Shown piece after piece: positions 43,988 to 53,054 of a stretch of DNA of 64,000 nucleotides. Each line of letters begins with the position of its first letter. The stretch's first letter is position 1. The notes beneath the pieces are model-generated. The model was not told where the DNA came from and searched no databases. It was given only the letters and a program-made list of their open reading frames with translations. The position numbers and the translations under genes were made by a program. Source of the stretch: Leptospiraceae bacterium (GTDB lineage Bacteria > Spirochaetota > Leptospiria > Leptospirales > Leptospiraceae); NCBI GenBank assembly GCA_024233865.1, contig JACKPA010000001.1, forward strand, positions 62,001 through 126,000, written 5' to 3'.

Positions 43988-45223
43988 ATGAAGAAAAAAA
44001 CTACAGTCTTAATAGTTGAAGATGATGAATCAGTATTATTTCTTATGGAGTCCCTTGTATCAAAAGAGTATAATACTTTAACAGCCCAAAATGGAGTGGA
44101 CGCTCTGGAAGTTCTAAAAAATAAAGAAGATATAGCTGTTATAATTACTGATTTAAGAATGCCACAAATGGGAGGTAAAGAGTTAATAGAGAATTTTAAT
44201 ACTTTCAATCGTAATACTGTAATCATTATTACGACAGTTATAGATGATATTCAGACAGTCATTCAACTAATGCAAAAAAATGTATATGATTATATAACAA
44301 AACCTTTTTCTGACAAAAGATTTCTTTACGCAGTAAATAAAGCCGTAGAAATTTATGAACTTAAACGTATGAAATCTCTCATAAACAAAGAAAGAGAAAT
44401 CAGAGTTCAGCGTCAATTAGAATGGAATCTCTGGAAAGAGGAAATACTCAAACGAGATATAGACAATTCTGATTCGAATCTTCTAGATAGCATTCGATCC
44501 AATCTGACACAAGGCAGCGGCATCGGAGCTCTTGTCTCTATCATTGGTATGATCAAGGAATCTGGTGAAATAAAAGATGGGCAGTTTATAGTTGATCAAT
44601 CATTAATGGAGTTGCTTTTTGAGAACAACTCGGTAGCGGAAAAAATCATTCAAACGCTTGCAGAAATATCAAACATTGGTAAAAATAAACTCGAATTAAA
44701 AGAAATGCGAGTTTTAGATTTATATAACTTGCTTCAAGATAGGATTTCCATATTAAAAAAATATATTATTATAAATAATCATAACATTAAATTAGAAAAG
44801 TTAAAACAAGACTTTTATGATAATAAGGTATTGATTCATAAAGAATACTTTGAAAAGGTCGTTGATGAAATCATCCTCAATTCTTTAAAATATTCTATTC
44901 CAGAGAGCAATATCTATATTTTATTAAAAGTTTCTCAAGGTTTACTTTTTTTATCTTGTTTGAATTCACCGGAAAAAAATTTAGATGGGAGCTATGGTAT
45001 CCCTGAAGAAATGAAGGGGCTCGTTTTTGAACCATTTTTTAGGAATGTTAAATATATCAATGATATGTATGGTTGTTTGGACGTTGGCTTAGGGCTTAGT
45101 TTGGTTGAAAAAATTGTTCAAAGGCACGATGGAAAAATACATTGTACCAATGTTAAAGAATATGTTGATTTTACTCCCTCTCAAATTATGGTTTTATTTG
45201 AGATAGAACTACCAATAATTTAA
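43988..45223 (+). CDS. Receiver-HATPase protein without a recognisable phosphoacceptor His
   Basis: About 411 residues from the ATG at 43988 (AAGAG six bases before); ATGs at 43973 and 43883 are possible. Receiver domain (Asp55 in VIITDLRMP, Lys in YITKPF), coiled linker, then a region in the place of HisKA (SIRSNLTQGSGIGALVSIIG) with no H-box His, and an HATPase-like C-terminus (DEIILNSLKYS, VGLGLSLVEKIV). It may use ATP-bound conformations to bind partners or to phosphorylate in an unusual way; kinase activity is uncertain. Probably co-transcribed with its neighbours. Confidence 0.8.
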   Translation: MKKKTTVLIVEDDESVLFLMESLVSKEYNTLTAQNGVDALEVLKNKEDIAVIITDLRMPQMGGKELIENFNTFNRNTVIIITTVIDDIQTVIQLMQKNVYDYITKPFSDKRFLYAVNKAVEIYELKRMKSLINKEREIRVQRQLEWNLWKEEILKRDIDNSDSNLLDSIRSNLTQGSGIGALVSIIGMIKESGEIKDGQFIVDQSLMELLFENNSVAEKIIQTLAEISNIGKNKLELKEMRVLDLYNLLQDRISILKKYIIINNHNIKLEKLKQDFYDNKVLIHKEYFEKVVDEIILNSLKYSIPESNIYILLKVSQGLLFLSCLNSPEKNLDGSYGIPEEMKGLVFEPFFRNVKYINDMYGCLDVGLGLSLVEKIVQRHDGKIHCTNVKEYVDFTPSQIMVLFEIELPII

Positions 45224-45251
45224 TTACAAACAAAGTGAATAGTAGGTATTT

Positions 45252-45641
45252 ATGATTAAAACGAGTAACACAACACACTGGATAGACGAAGAAGGGATTA
45301 TCCATTCTCTGTTTGACCCGCAAACATCCGATACTTTGGAAACGGCAAAAGAAAATATTGAAGCAGATAAGCAGCTGGCAGAAGGAAAACAACTTCCATT
45401 GCTGGTAGACATTAGAAACTTGAAAAGTCAGTCTAGGGAAGCACAAAATTATTATGCTGATGAGGAAGCCTTAAAAGTTCTTTCTGCTTGTGCTATATTA
45501 ATTGATTCGGGATTGAGCAAGGTAATCGGAAATTTTTTTATTGCCGTAAAAAAACCAAAACTTCCCACAAGGCTTTTTACGTCAGAAAGTGAAGCCCTCC
45601 AATGGTTGCGACAATTTAAGGGTGAACAAAATGGAAAATGA
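45252..45641 (+). CDS. STAS/SpoIIAA-like protein (DUF7793-like), copy 1
   Basis: 129 residues. LPLLVDIRNLKSQSREAQNY, VIGNFFIAVKKPKLPTRLF and SESEALQWLRQF follow the pattern of small SpoIIAA/STAS-like proteins (I recall the name DUF7793). These often sit beside histidine kinases and are thought to act as switch proteins. The copy at 45631 is a paralogue and overlaps it by 11 bases. Confidence 0.75.
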   Translation: MIKTSNTTHWIDEEGIIHSLFDPQTSDTLETAKENIEADKQLAEGKQLPLLVDIRNLKSQSREAQNYYADEEALKVLSACAILIDSGLSKVIGNFFIAVKKPKLPTRLFTSESEALQWLRQFKGEQNGK

Positions 45642-46047
45642 TTATCAAGTTTTAAAATTTGTGGAAGCCAAAACTTCCCGAATGTACCTTTTGGACAACA
45701 ATATACTTTTAATAGAAGAACAACCCGGTTTCCACGTAACTTTAGAACTCGCTATGGAAAATATAAAGTTTGCAAATCAAATTTCAGAGGGTAAAAATTG
45801 CGGACTCTTGGTTGATTCAAGAAAAATGAAAGGAATGACAAAAGAAGCAAGAGACTTATATGCCCGCAAAGATAGTATGCCGTGTATTATGGCAATGGCT
45901 ATTCTTATAAATTCTCCATTTACAAAAATAATGGCAAACTTTTTTTTAGCTTTTTCCAAACCGGAATTTCCAACATGTATTTTTACCTCTAAAGAAGAAG
46001 CTATCCGATGGTTAAAAACCTATCTAACAAAAACACCTGAATTATAG
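45631..46047 (+). CDS. STAS/SpoIIAA-like protein (DUF7793-like), copy 2
   Basis: 138 residues from the ATG at 45631; the frame upstream to 45589 only reads through the preceding gene. Same pattern as copy 1: CGLLVDSRKMKGMTKEARDL, KIMANFFLAFSKPEFPTCIF, SKEEAIRWLKTYL. A single Ser/Thr in the switch position cannot be identified with confidence. It is followed 11 bases later by a hybrid kinase, so the three genes are probably one unit. Confidence 0.75.
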   Translation: MENDYQVLKFVEAKTSRMYLLDNNILLIEEQPGFHVTLELAMENIKFANQISEGKNCGLLVDSRKMKGMTKEARDLYARKDSMPCIMAMAILINSPFTKIMANFFLAFSKPEFPTCIFTSKEEAIRWLKTYLTKTPEL

Positions 46048-46058
46048 AGGTATGCAGA

Positions 46059-48185
46059 ATGGATGACCTTAGAATCGATCTTATTTTAAATCAGATCACA
46101 AATATAGCACAAGGAAATTTTGACGTTTCCACTGAAATATCAGGAGCTCATGATAACATTGATGGTATCATACTGGGACTGAATATGTTAGCAGAAGAAT
46201 TGAAAAACTCCGTAGTCTCTGTTGAAAAATACAAAATAGAAAAAGAAAACGCAGAAGCAGCTAATCGTGCCAAATCGGAATTTTTGGCAAATATGAGTCA
46301 TGAAATTCGTACTCCTCTGAATGCGGTTATTGGATTTACGGATATTTTGATGAAATCAGACATTAAAGAAAAATACAAAAAATATATAGAGATCGTATTT
46401 AGCTCAGCCAATACATTATTGGAACTATTAAATGATATATTAGATTTCTCAAAAATAGAAGCTGGAAAATTAGAACTTAATATTGAAAAGATTGACCTTA
46501 TAGAATTATTGGAACAAACTACAGATGTTGTCAAATTCAAAGCTCAAAATAAAGGGATAGAATTGTTGCTGAATATCCCCACAAATATCCCACGTTTCAT
46601 TTGGACTGATTCAACTCGCCTAAAACAGATCATTGTAAATCTTCTTGGAAACGCTGTAAAGTTCACGGAAAAAGGTGAGATTGAAATCAAAGTAACATTT
46701 ACCATAACAAACGAACCGAGCAAGGAATACCAATTTCAATTTTCTATTCGAGATACGGGAATTGGCATTTCAAAAGAATTCCAAAAGAAAATCTTCGAGG
46801 CATTTACCCAAGAAGATGCCTCGACCACTCGACAGTACGGAGGAACGGGTCTTGGTTTGACAATTTCCAACCAAATACTTTTTCTTATGAATAGCCAATT
46901 GGAATTACAATCCGAATTGAGTAAAGGAAGCACTTTTTATTTTACGCTTATCACAAAAGCAGAACAAGGGGAAATCGAAGAGTGGATTGGTTTGGAAGCA
47001 ATTAAAAAAGTCCTGATTGTGGATGATAACGAAAATAACAGATTGATTTTAAAAGAAATGCTCTCTAGTAGCAACATTCTTTCCGAAATGGCTTCAAACG
47101 GCTTGGAAGCACTTATGATGATTGAAAAAAATAAAAATTATGACGTTGTGATTATGGATTATCACATGCCCTTTATGGATGGGCTAGATGTTGTACGTAG
47201 CATTCGCACAAAATTAAACCTCTCTCCAGAACAACAACCGATTGTTTTGCTACATAGCTCTACTGATGATGATAGTTTACGTAAAGCATGTAAAGAATTG
47301 AATATTCAAATGAATTTGATTAAACCCGTTAAAACCAAAGAGTTGTTCTCTGCACTTACAAAGCTAAAGAAAAATAATTTGCAGACTTCACAAAAGTCAG
47401 ATAATATACAAAACCAAGATATAATTAAAACCAAAAAAATATTTAAAATTCTTATTATCGATGACAACCCGTCAAATACCTATCTCGTTCGAGTTATCTT
47501 AGAACAAATCCTTCCTAACGTAAGAGTCTTTGAAGCAGAAAACGGAATACTTGGTTTGGATACATTCAAAAAAGAAAATCCGAACTTAGTTTTTATGGAT
47601 GTACAAATGCCTGAAATGAATGGTTATGAAGTAGCTGCTGAAATCAGAAAAATGGAAACTCAAAGTAGAATTCCCATAATCGGCTTGACAGCAAGTGTAT
47701 TAAAGGGAGAAAAAGAAAGATGTCTTAACGCAGGAATGGATGATTATGCTAGTAAACCAATCTTAAAAGATACAATGATTAAGCTGGTTCAGAAATGGCT
47801 ATTGGTACAAACAAAAAGTTCGATCTTTTTAGAGGCAACAAACGACAATTTAGATAAGGAACACTTTGATTTTGAAGAACTAAAAGTCAGACTAGGAAAT
47901 GATGAAGAAATCATTTATAGATTTTTAGAGATAGCCCAAAAAAGCTGCGATTCTGTTTTAAGTCATCTCAAACAAAAATTAGAAGACAGAGACATCAAAG
48001 ATTTAAATGCTTTGGCACATAAACTGCGAGGAACAGCCTTGACTGCGAATTGGGAAATTTTGGGAACGCTAGCAACGCAACTGGAAACAATGGAAGAGTT
48101 TGATTTTAAAAGAGTCTCCCGTTTAATTTTTGAAATGGAAAAAGAAATGAAATTGATAAAAGATTTACTCCAAAAAATTCTCTGA
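46059..48185 (+). CDS. Soluble hybrid histidine kinase with two receivers and an HPt domain
   Basis: 708 residues without membrane segments. A short HAMP/RsbR-like N-terminus (GNFDVSTEISGAHDNID), HisKA (His81 in SHEIRTPL), HATPase (~183-297; NLLGNAVKF, DTGIGIS, GGTGLGL), receiver 1 (Asp367 in VIMDYHMP), receiver 2 (Asp514 in VFMDVQMP) and a C-terminal HPt (His654 in ALAHKLRGTAL). It has all parts of a four-step phosphorelay. The two STAS-like genes directly upstream suggest that these are its sensor or output partners. Converges on the second cheW. Confidence 0.95.
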   Translation: MDDLRIDLILNQITNIAQGNFDVSTEISGAHDNIDGIILGLNMLAEELKNSVVSVEKYKIEKENAEAANRAKSEFLANMSHEIRTPLNAVIGFTDILMKSDIKEKYKKYIEIVFSSANTLLELLNDILDFSKIEAGKLELNIEKIDLIELLEQTTDVVKFKAQNKGIELLLNIPTNIPRFIWTDSTRLKQIIVNLLGNAVKFTEKGEIEIKVTFTITNEPSKEYQFQFSIRDTGIGISKEFQKKIFEAFTQEDASTTRQYGGTGLGLTISNQILFLMNSQLELQSELSKGSTFYFTLITKAEQGEIEEWIGLEAIKKVLIVDDNENNRLILKEMLSSSNILSEMASNGLEALMMIEKNKNYDVVIMDYHMPFMDGLDVVRSIRTKLNLSPEQQPIVLLHSSTDDDSLRKACKELNIQMNLIKPVKTKELFSALTKLKKNNLQTSQKSDNIQNQDIIKTKKIFKILIIDDNPSNTYLVRVILEQILPNVRVFEAENGILGLDTFKKENPNLVFMDVQMPEMNGYEVAAEIRKMETQSRIPIIGLTASVLKGEKERCLNAGMDDYASKPILKDTMIKLVQKWLLVQTKSSIFLEATNDNLDKEHFDFEELKVRLGNDEEIIYRFLEIAQKSCDSVLSHLKQKLEDRDIKDLNALAHKLRGTALTANWEILGTLATQLETMEEFDFKRVSRLIFEMEKEMKLIKDLLQKIL

Positions 48186-48187
48186 CA

Positions 48188-48268
48188 CTTCGACTACGCT
48201 CAAAGCCGTCCGGATGTTACGCTAACGTTGGACAACGGACGTTTTCTCATGGCGTAGTCGAAGGAAAC
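48188..48268. repeat. TTCGACTACGCT-type dispersed repeat, copy 4
   Basis: CTTCGACTACGCT at 48188-48200 and GCGTAGTCGAAGGAAAC at 48252-48268 form the outer arms of a long imperfect inverted repeat. It lies between the converging kinase and cheW genes and may end both transcripts. Confidence 0.6.
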
Positions 48269-48277
48269 TTTATACAT

Positions 48278-48802
48278 TTATTTTTTAACACTCTCCATTT
48301 GATGCATTTCGTTTGAACTAAATATTTTTTCAACGTCCAAAATGAGAATAAGTCCTCTTTTGATTCGACTTATGCCTTTGACATACTCGGTATCAACATC
48401 TGAAATCATGTTAGGAGTTGCCTCTATTTTTTCATTTTGTAACCTTAAAACCTCTGTTACAAAGTCCACAATCAAACCTATCATAAAATTTTTCAAGGTA
48501 ACAACTAATACTCTAGTTTCTTCATCAAATTCTTTAGGAGGAAGAAGCAGCTTTTTTCTAAGGTCAACGACAGGGAGTACCGAATCTCTCAGGTCTATAA
48601 TTCCCTCTATAAAACCAGGTGCTCTTGGAATTTTGGTAACACTTGGAAGAGTAATTATCTCTTGGATTTGCATTATATCCAAACCAAATTCTTCTTTCCC
48701 TAAGTTAAAGCTGACCAATTGGGTTTCATTGGACATTTCATCTTCATACTCATCACCCACTACTTGGTTTTCTATGTTTTGATTTTCATTTTCACTCAAC
48801 AT
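48278..48802 (-). CDS. cheW: CheW coupling protein, copy 2
   Basis: 174 residues, nearly the same as copy 1 along its length (acidic tail MLSENENQNIENQVVGDEYE; FIEGIIDLRDSVLPVVDLRK; ISRIKRGLILILDVEKIF). Starts 11 bases after the second receptor gene, the same spacing as in the first cassette. There are no further che genes behind it; it ends at a repeat. Confidence 0.95.
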   Translation of the reverse strand: MLSENENQNIENQVVGDEYEDEMSNETQLVSFNLGKEEFGLDIMQIQEIITLPSVTKIPRAPGFIEGIIDLRDSVLPVVDLRKKLLLPPKEFDEETRVLVVTLKNFMIGLIVDFVTEVLRLQNEKIEATPNMISDVDTEYVKGISRIKRGLILILDVEKIFSSNEMHQMESVKK

Positions 48803-48813
48803 ACTATTTCTCC

Positions 48814-50811
48814 TTAACCGGATACCTTATTTTGGTCTATGTATTTTTCTATGTTTCGAGCAATTCCAGCCACATTCTGGACAAGATTTGCGACAACGCT
48901 GAAATTGTCACTATGGATCCTTGATGAATCTGATGCATCTGAGGTGGTTTTGCTTTGGTTTTGGGTCATTCTGGCGATTTGGGTAATTCCGGCACTTGCT
49001 TCGGTAATGGCTCTTTCGGCTGCTTTTAATAGCTCAGCAACTTCACCTACACCTTTTGATACCGTTACCGCTTCCGTTTCAATATTATTTAAACCGGAAG
49101 TCGTTTTCCTTGCCCTTTCTGCTTCCAATTTTGTTCCCTGAGTGGCAATTGTAATGTCGCTCATAACTTTTTGGATGCTGTCAAATAAGGATGATACTTG
49201 AGTTTTTACTTCTTCTGCTCCATTGGCAGATTCGACGGCTAACTTTTTGATGTCACCTGCAACTACTTCAAAACCTTTTCCATATTTCCCTGATCTGGCT
49301 GCCTCAATAGCTCCGTTTAGAGCAAGCATATTGGTTTGCATACTCACAAGTCCAATACTGTCTACCGTTTTACTGATTGCCTTAGCTTTTTCTGACAAAA
49401 TGGATATTTTTTCAACAGAACTCACGTTCCCTTTTACAATCCCATGTATTCCGACAATCAACTCATCAACTTCCAGCTTGTTTGATGTAAGATTTTTTAC
49501 AATCAAATCCGAAAACTCAGCTGCTTCCACAGCTCTTTCGGACATACTTCTAACGGCTTTTGCCGATTCTGTCGCCCCGGATTGCGACTGCTCTGCTGCG
49601 GAAGCTTGGCTATCTGCTGCGGAAGAAATTTCTGTTAAAGAAGTGGAAATGTGCTGGCTTGCGTTATTTGCTTCGGTAACCGATGCAGACAATTGTTCCG
49701 CTGCCGCGGCTAAATCCAAAGATAATTTTCGATTGAGATTTCCCGCTTTCATATCTAACGACATTCCATTCAACTCATCAATTGTATTCAGGATTTCTTT
49801 CAGGGCTTTTCCTTGCTCTACGACTGATTTGTTTGCTTCGTTTATGGTAGCGGTAGTTTCCTGGGCAGAGCTTGAAATCATTTCAGAAGCTTTTCTGATT
49901 TCTACGGCAGCTTTCAGGTTTTCGTCATTCATATTGTTGTTGGCGTTTATCGTTTCCTGAAATTGTTTCATGGTTGATTCTATAGACTCCAAGCCTTTGG
50001 TTATACCGGTAGCTCTGTTCGCTTGCTCAGAACCGTTTTGTCCGACTTTTTCAATTTCTTCGGATACAATCCCTACCTGGGTTTGAATTTCTTTGATAAA
50101 TTTAAGGGTATCGTCTGCATTTACCCTTGCATTTTCTGCTAAATTTCGCACTTCGTCTGCAACTACCGCAAAGCCTCGACCATGTTTTCCGGCTCTTCCG
50201 GCTTCGATAGCCGCGTTGATGGCAAGCAGATTTGTTTGAGCTGCTATTTTTGCAATTCTTCCGATAATACTTCCCAATTCGGAAGAAACGACTTCCATCT
50301 CTTTCACGTTTTTTGCGGCTTCCATGTTTACCCTGGCAGCTTCATTAACACCAATGGCAAGTTGTTCCAATTCCGTAGTCATCGTACGAATAAGACCCTG
50401 CAGATTGTTGGTTTTGGAAAGAGATGCGGCGCTTTTTACCTGTATATCTTTGGAAGAAGTTTCGATTTGTTGAGATGCATGCAAAGATTGAACCGCAGCA
50501 GCAGCAGCTTCCTGGGCTGCCTTTAAAATGTCACCCATAAAGTTTACCATTTTTTGAGCTGCTTCATTGGACTCAACAGATCTCTTTTTTAAATCAATTG
50601 TTACGTCATTTAATTTCCTCAACATTGTGTCCAGTTCATCTTTGCCCTGGATGATGTTGGCTCTCTTGCTTTGTTTTGTATCCTTGTCTATTGGAGTGTG
50701 CTCTGAAACTGTGGATGCAGATTCTACTGCGCTAACCTTACTTTCCACGTTTTCAATCATCTGTTCCAATTTATCCGGATTGTTACCCTCGTCTCTGGTT
50801 TCAAAAGCCAT
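48814..50811 (-). CDS. Soluble chemoreceptor with two signalling tips, copy 2
   Basis: 665 residues from the ATG at 50811, which matches the start of copy 1 (MAFETR) and follows AAGGAAA; the frame upstream to 50847 lies in leader DNA also shared with copy 1. Same layout: no membrane segment, two complete tips (IAAQTNLLAINAAIEAGRAG; SMQTNMLALNGAIEAARSGK). Differences cluster in residues ~25-60 and between the tips around the helix ending in NVSSVEKISILSEKAKA. The two copies could form mixed arrays or answer different partners. Confidence 0.93.
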   Translation of the reverse strand: MAFETRDEGNNPDKLEQMIENVESKVSAVESASTVSEHTPIDKDTKQSKRANIIQGKDELDTMLRKLNDVTIDLKKRSVESNEAAQKMVNFMGDILKAAQEAAAAAVQSLHASQQIETSSKDIQVKSAASLSKTNNLQGLIRTMTTELEQLAIGVNEAARVNMEAAKNVKEMEVVSSELGSIIGRIAKIAAQTNLLAINAAIEAGRAGKHGRGFAVVADEVRNLAENARVNADDTLKFIKEIQTQVGIVSEEIEKVGQNGSEQANRATGITKGLESIESTMKQFQETINANNNMNDENLKAAVEIRKASEMISSSAQETTATINEANKSVVEQGKALKEILNTIDELNGMSLDMKAGNLNRKLSLDLAAAAEQLSASVTEANNASQHISTSLTEISSAADSQASAAEQSQSGATESAKAVRSMSERAVEAAEFSDLIVKNLTSNKLEVDELIVGIHGIVKGNVSSVEKISILSEKAKAISKTVDSIGLVSMQTNMLALNGAIEAARSGKYGKGFEVVAGDIKKLAVESANGAEEVKTQVSSLFDSIQKVMSDITIATQGTKLEAERARKTTSGLNNIETEAVTVSKGVGEVAELLKAAERAITEASAGITQIARMTQNQSKTTSDASDSSRIHSDNFSVVANLVQNVAGIARNIEKYIDQNKVSG

Positions 50812-51053
50812 AACTATTTCCTTGTGGATAAATTTTTTATAAGTCACGCTTTTATTTTGTTATAAATATAGCAATATTAATAAAATAATTTTCAAAAAAA
50901 ATAATAATTTTAGAAAAAAATGAAAATTATGTCCCAAGTGTTTTCAGTAATCCTTACTATAAAAAATTGAAAAGATACTTAAAATATGATTTTACATAAT
51001 TTATACGCAAAATCACCTATATTTATGAGCATTTTTAGTAGAGACAGATAGTG

Positions 51054-52160
51054 ATGGAAAAAATACTGATTATAGAAGACGAAGAACCTTTACGAAATCG
51101 ATTGGTTCGAACAATAGAGCTAGAAGGCTATCATCCTCTAGCAGCTTCCGGTGGGATTGAAGGAATTAAAATAGCAAAATCTAACCTTCCGGATTTGATA
51201 ATTTGTGATATCATGATGCCGGATTTGGATGGGTATGGAGTTTATGATGAGTTAAAAAAACACATAGATACATCAACCATACCTTTTATTTTTCTGACTG
51301 CAAAAGTAGAAAAGTCTGATATTCGAGAAGGCATGAATTTAGGGGCTGACGATTATATTACCAAACCTTTTGACATTGAAGACCTTATGACTTCTGTAAA
51401 AATTCGCTTAGAAAAGAAAAAAACGAGTGATGTAATTTCCAAAAAGAAATTGGAAGAAGTCAAAATGAATCTTAGTCTTTCTCTACCTTATGAGCTAATT
51501 ACACCTCTCATTAATATACTTGGAACGTCGGAACAGCTAAAGTCCGGTTATGGATCAATGAATGATTTTACCATTCGGGAAATGTTGGATCATATACATC
51601 GTTCAGGGAAAAGACTACAGCGACACATGGAAAATTATTTGCTATACGTTAGGCTTGAGGTAATAGCCAATGATCCAGATGAAATTAAAAAACTGCAAGC
51701 TGAGAAGGTTGAAAACATAAAAGAGGTTTTGCAAGAACATATTAGTTTGTGGTTATCTGGCAAAGATAGAAAAAAAGATGTTCAAGTTAATTTGGAAGAC
51801 AGTAATTTCAGCCTCAATGTTAACCTCAAACATTTACGAAAAATTGTGGAAGAAATTCTGGATAATTCGATACGTTATTCACTAAACAACACACCTGTTG
51901 AAATCCAAACCTACCAAGAAAACGGACTTTATTATATTGTAGTAACCAACCAAGGCGAAGGAATGTCAGAAGAGCAAATCCAAAGTATTGGCAATTATGA
52001 AGTGATGAAAAATATTGATTTTGAAAACAGCACTAGAGGTTTTGGCTTGGATATTGTAAAAAGGTTGATTCAAATTTATGGAGGTGATTTTCACATTGAT
52101 AGTAAAAAGGAAGGAAAAACGATCATAAAAATAGGTCTAAATACGATAGGTTTCAACTAA
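51054..52160 (+). CDS. Receiver-histidine-kinase-like protein with Tyr in the H-box
   Basis: 368 residues (an in-frame GTG lies just before the ATG). Receiver domain (Asp52 in LIICDIMMPDLDG, Lys in YITKPFD), HisKA-like helices in which the usual LPHELRTPL reads LPYELITPL (Tyr146 in place of His), and HATPase (IVEEILDNSIRYS, NQGEGMS, RGFGLDIVKRL). It cannot autophosphorylate at the normal site, so it is either a pseudo-kinase that signals by shape or a kinase acting on another protein. The stop codon abuts the GTG start of the ParA gene. Confidence 0.85.
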   Translation: MEKILIIEDEEPLRNRLVRTIELEGYHPLAASGGIEGIKIAKSNLPDLIICDIMMPDLDGYGVYDELKKHIDTSTIPFIFLTAKVEKSDIREGMNLGADDYITKPFDIEDLMTSVKIRLEKKKTSDVISKKKLEEVKMNLSLSLPYELITPLINILGTSEQLKSGYGSMNDFTIREMLDHIHRSGKRLQRHMENYLLYVRLEVIANDPDEIKKLQAEKVENIKEVLQEHISLWLSGKDRKKDVQVNLEDSNFSLNVNLKHLRKIVEEILDNSIRYSLNNTPVEIQTYQENGLYYIVVTNQGEGMSEEQIQSIGNYEVMKNIDFENSTRGFGLDIVKRLIQIYGGDFHIDSKKEGKTIIKIGLNTIGFN

Positions 52161-52928
52161 GTGGCTTCCGTAATTGCAGTGTCTAACCAAAAAGGCGGAG
52201 TAGGAAAGACAACTACTACAATCCATATTGCTTCCGGTTTTGCTCGCAAAAACTTAAAAGTTCTGTGTATCGATCTTGACCCTTGTTTGTCTTTGTCCAT
52301 GCACTATCGCTTTGGGAAAAGAAAAGCTCGAAAAGATATTTCACACCTATATAAAGAAAAAAACGTGATTTTGGAAGACTACATCCTTCCGACAGATGTT
52401 CCGCAAATATCTCTTATACATGGCTCTGCCTTTCTTTATAAACTGGACAAATTGCTTTTGGAAAATAACCAGCTAAAGGTATCTATTTTGAAATCAAGGC
52501 TAAAAAATTTAAAAAATCACTTTGATTATATTGTGATTGATACAGCTCCTGGAATGAACAATCTTTTGTTTACTTCTGTTTTTGCCAGCGATTTGATTGT
52601 AATTCCTATGCAAGCAGACTTTTTGTCTATGAATGGAGTCAGTAATTTTATAGACATCATCAAAGCCGTAGAGAAGTTGGCAAATCAAAAGTTTGTTTAC
52701 AAGTTTTTGATTAATATGTATGACCCAGAAACAGATCCGAATCAAAAAGCACTCCAAATAATTCAGAGAAAGCTAAGTTCGATTCTTTTTCAAACTGTTG
52801 TAAGCTATAGCCAAGACTTTAAAAAGGCTTGCAATCAATGCAAAAGTTTGCTTGAATTCCAGCCTTATTCCGAGGGTGCAAATCAGTATATACAATTAGT
52901 AGAAGAGATTTGTGATCTTTTAGCGTAG
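52161..52928 (+). CDS. ParA/MinD-family ATPase, possible array-positioning protein
   Basis: 255 residues. Deviant Walker A KGGVGKTT (residues ~11-18), switch region CIDLDPCLSLS, Walker B-like VIDTAPG. There is no ParB gene beside it and no plasmid or chromosome origin signal, so a role in DNA segregation is unlikely. ParA relatives position chemotaxis arrays in other bacteria: ParC in Vibrio and PpfA, encoded in a cytoplasmic chemotaxis operon in R. sphaeroides. The GTG start directly follows the stop of the receiver-kinase-like gene, 2 kb from the second receptor. The array role is inference. Confidence 0.85.
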   Translation: MASVIAVSNQKGGVGKTTTTIHIASGFARKNLKVLCIDLDPCLSLSMHYRFGKRKARKDISHLYKEKNVILEDYILPTDVPQISLIHGSAFLYKLDKLLLENNQLKVSILKSRLKNLKNHFDYIVIDTAPGMNNLLFTSVFASDLIVIPMQADFLSMNGVSNFIDIIKAVEKLANQKFVYKFLINMYDPETDPNQKALQIIQRKLSSILFQTVVSYSQDFKKACNQCKSLLEFQPYSEGANQYIQLVEEICDLLA

Positions 52929-53054
52929 GAAAGGAAATAATAAAATCAAGTTCTTTCTCAAAATTTTTTGTTAAAGTTTCTCCTCCTTGACTGGAAATCC
53001 ATAGATTCAAAATATTAATTTTATTTTCCAAAAAGTACAATGCGAATTAGATAT

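Noticed and set aside
49223..49960. 245-codon plus-strand frame inside the second receptor gene
   Set aside because: It is the antisense of a real receptor with strong family motifs; Ala/Ser-rich coiled-coil genes give long open antisense frames. The matching region of copy 1 lacks an equally long frame.
52819..53040. 73-codon minus-strand frame after the ParA gene
   Set aside because: Half lies antisense to the end of the ParA gene, and it has no family pattern or clear ribosome site.
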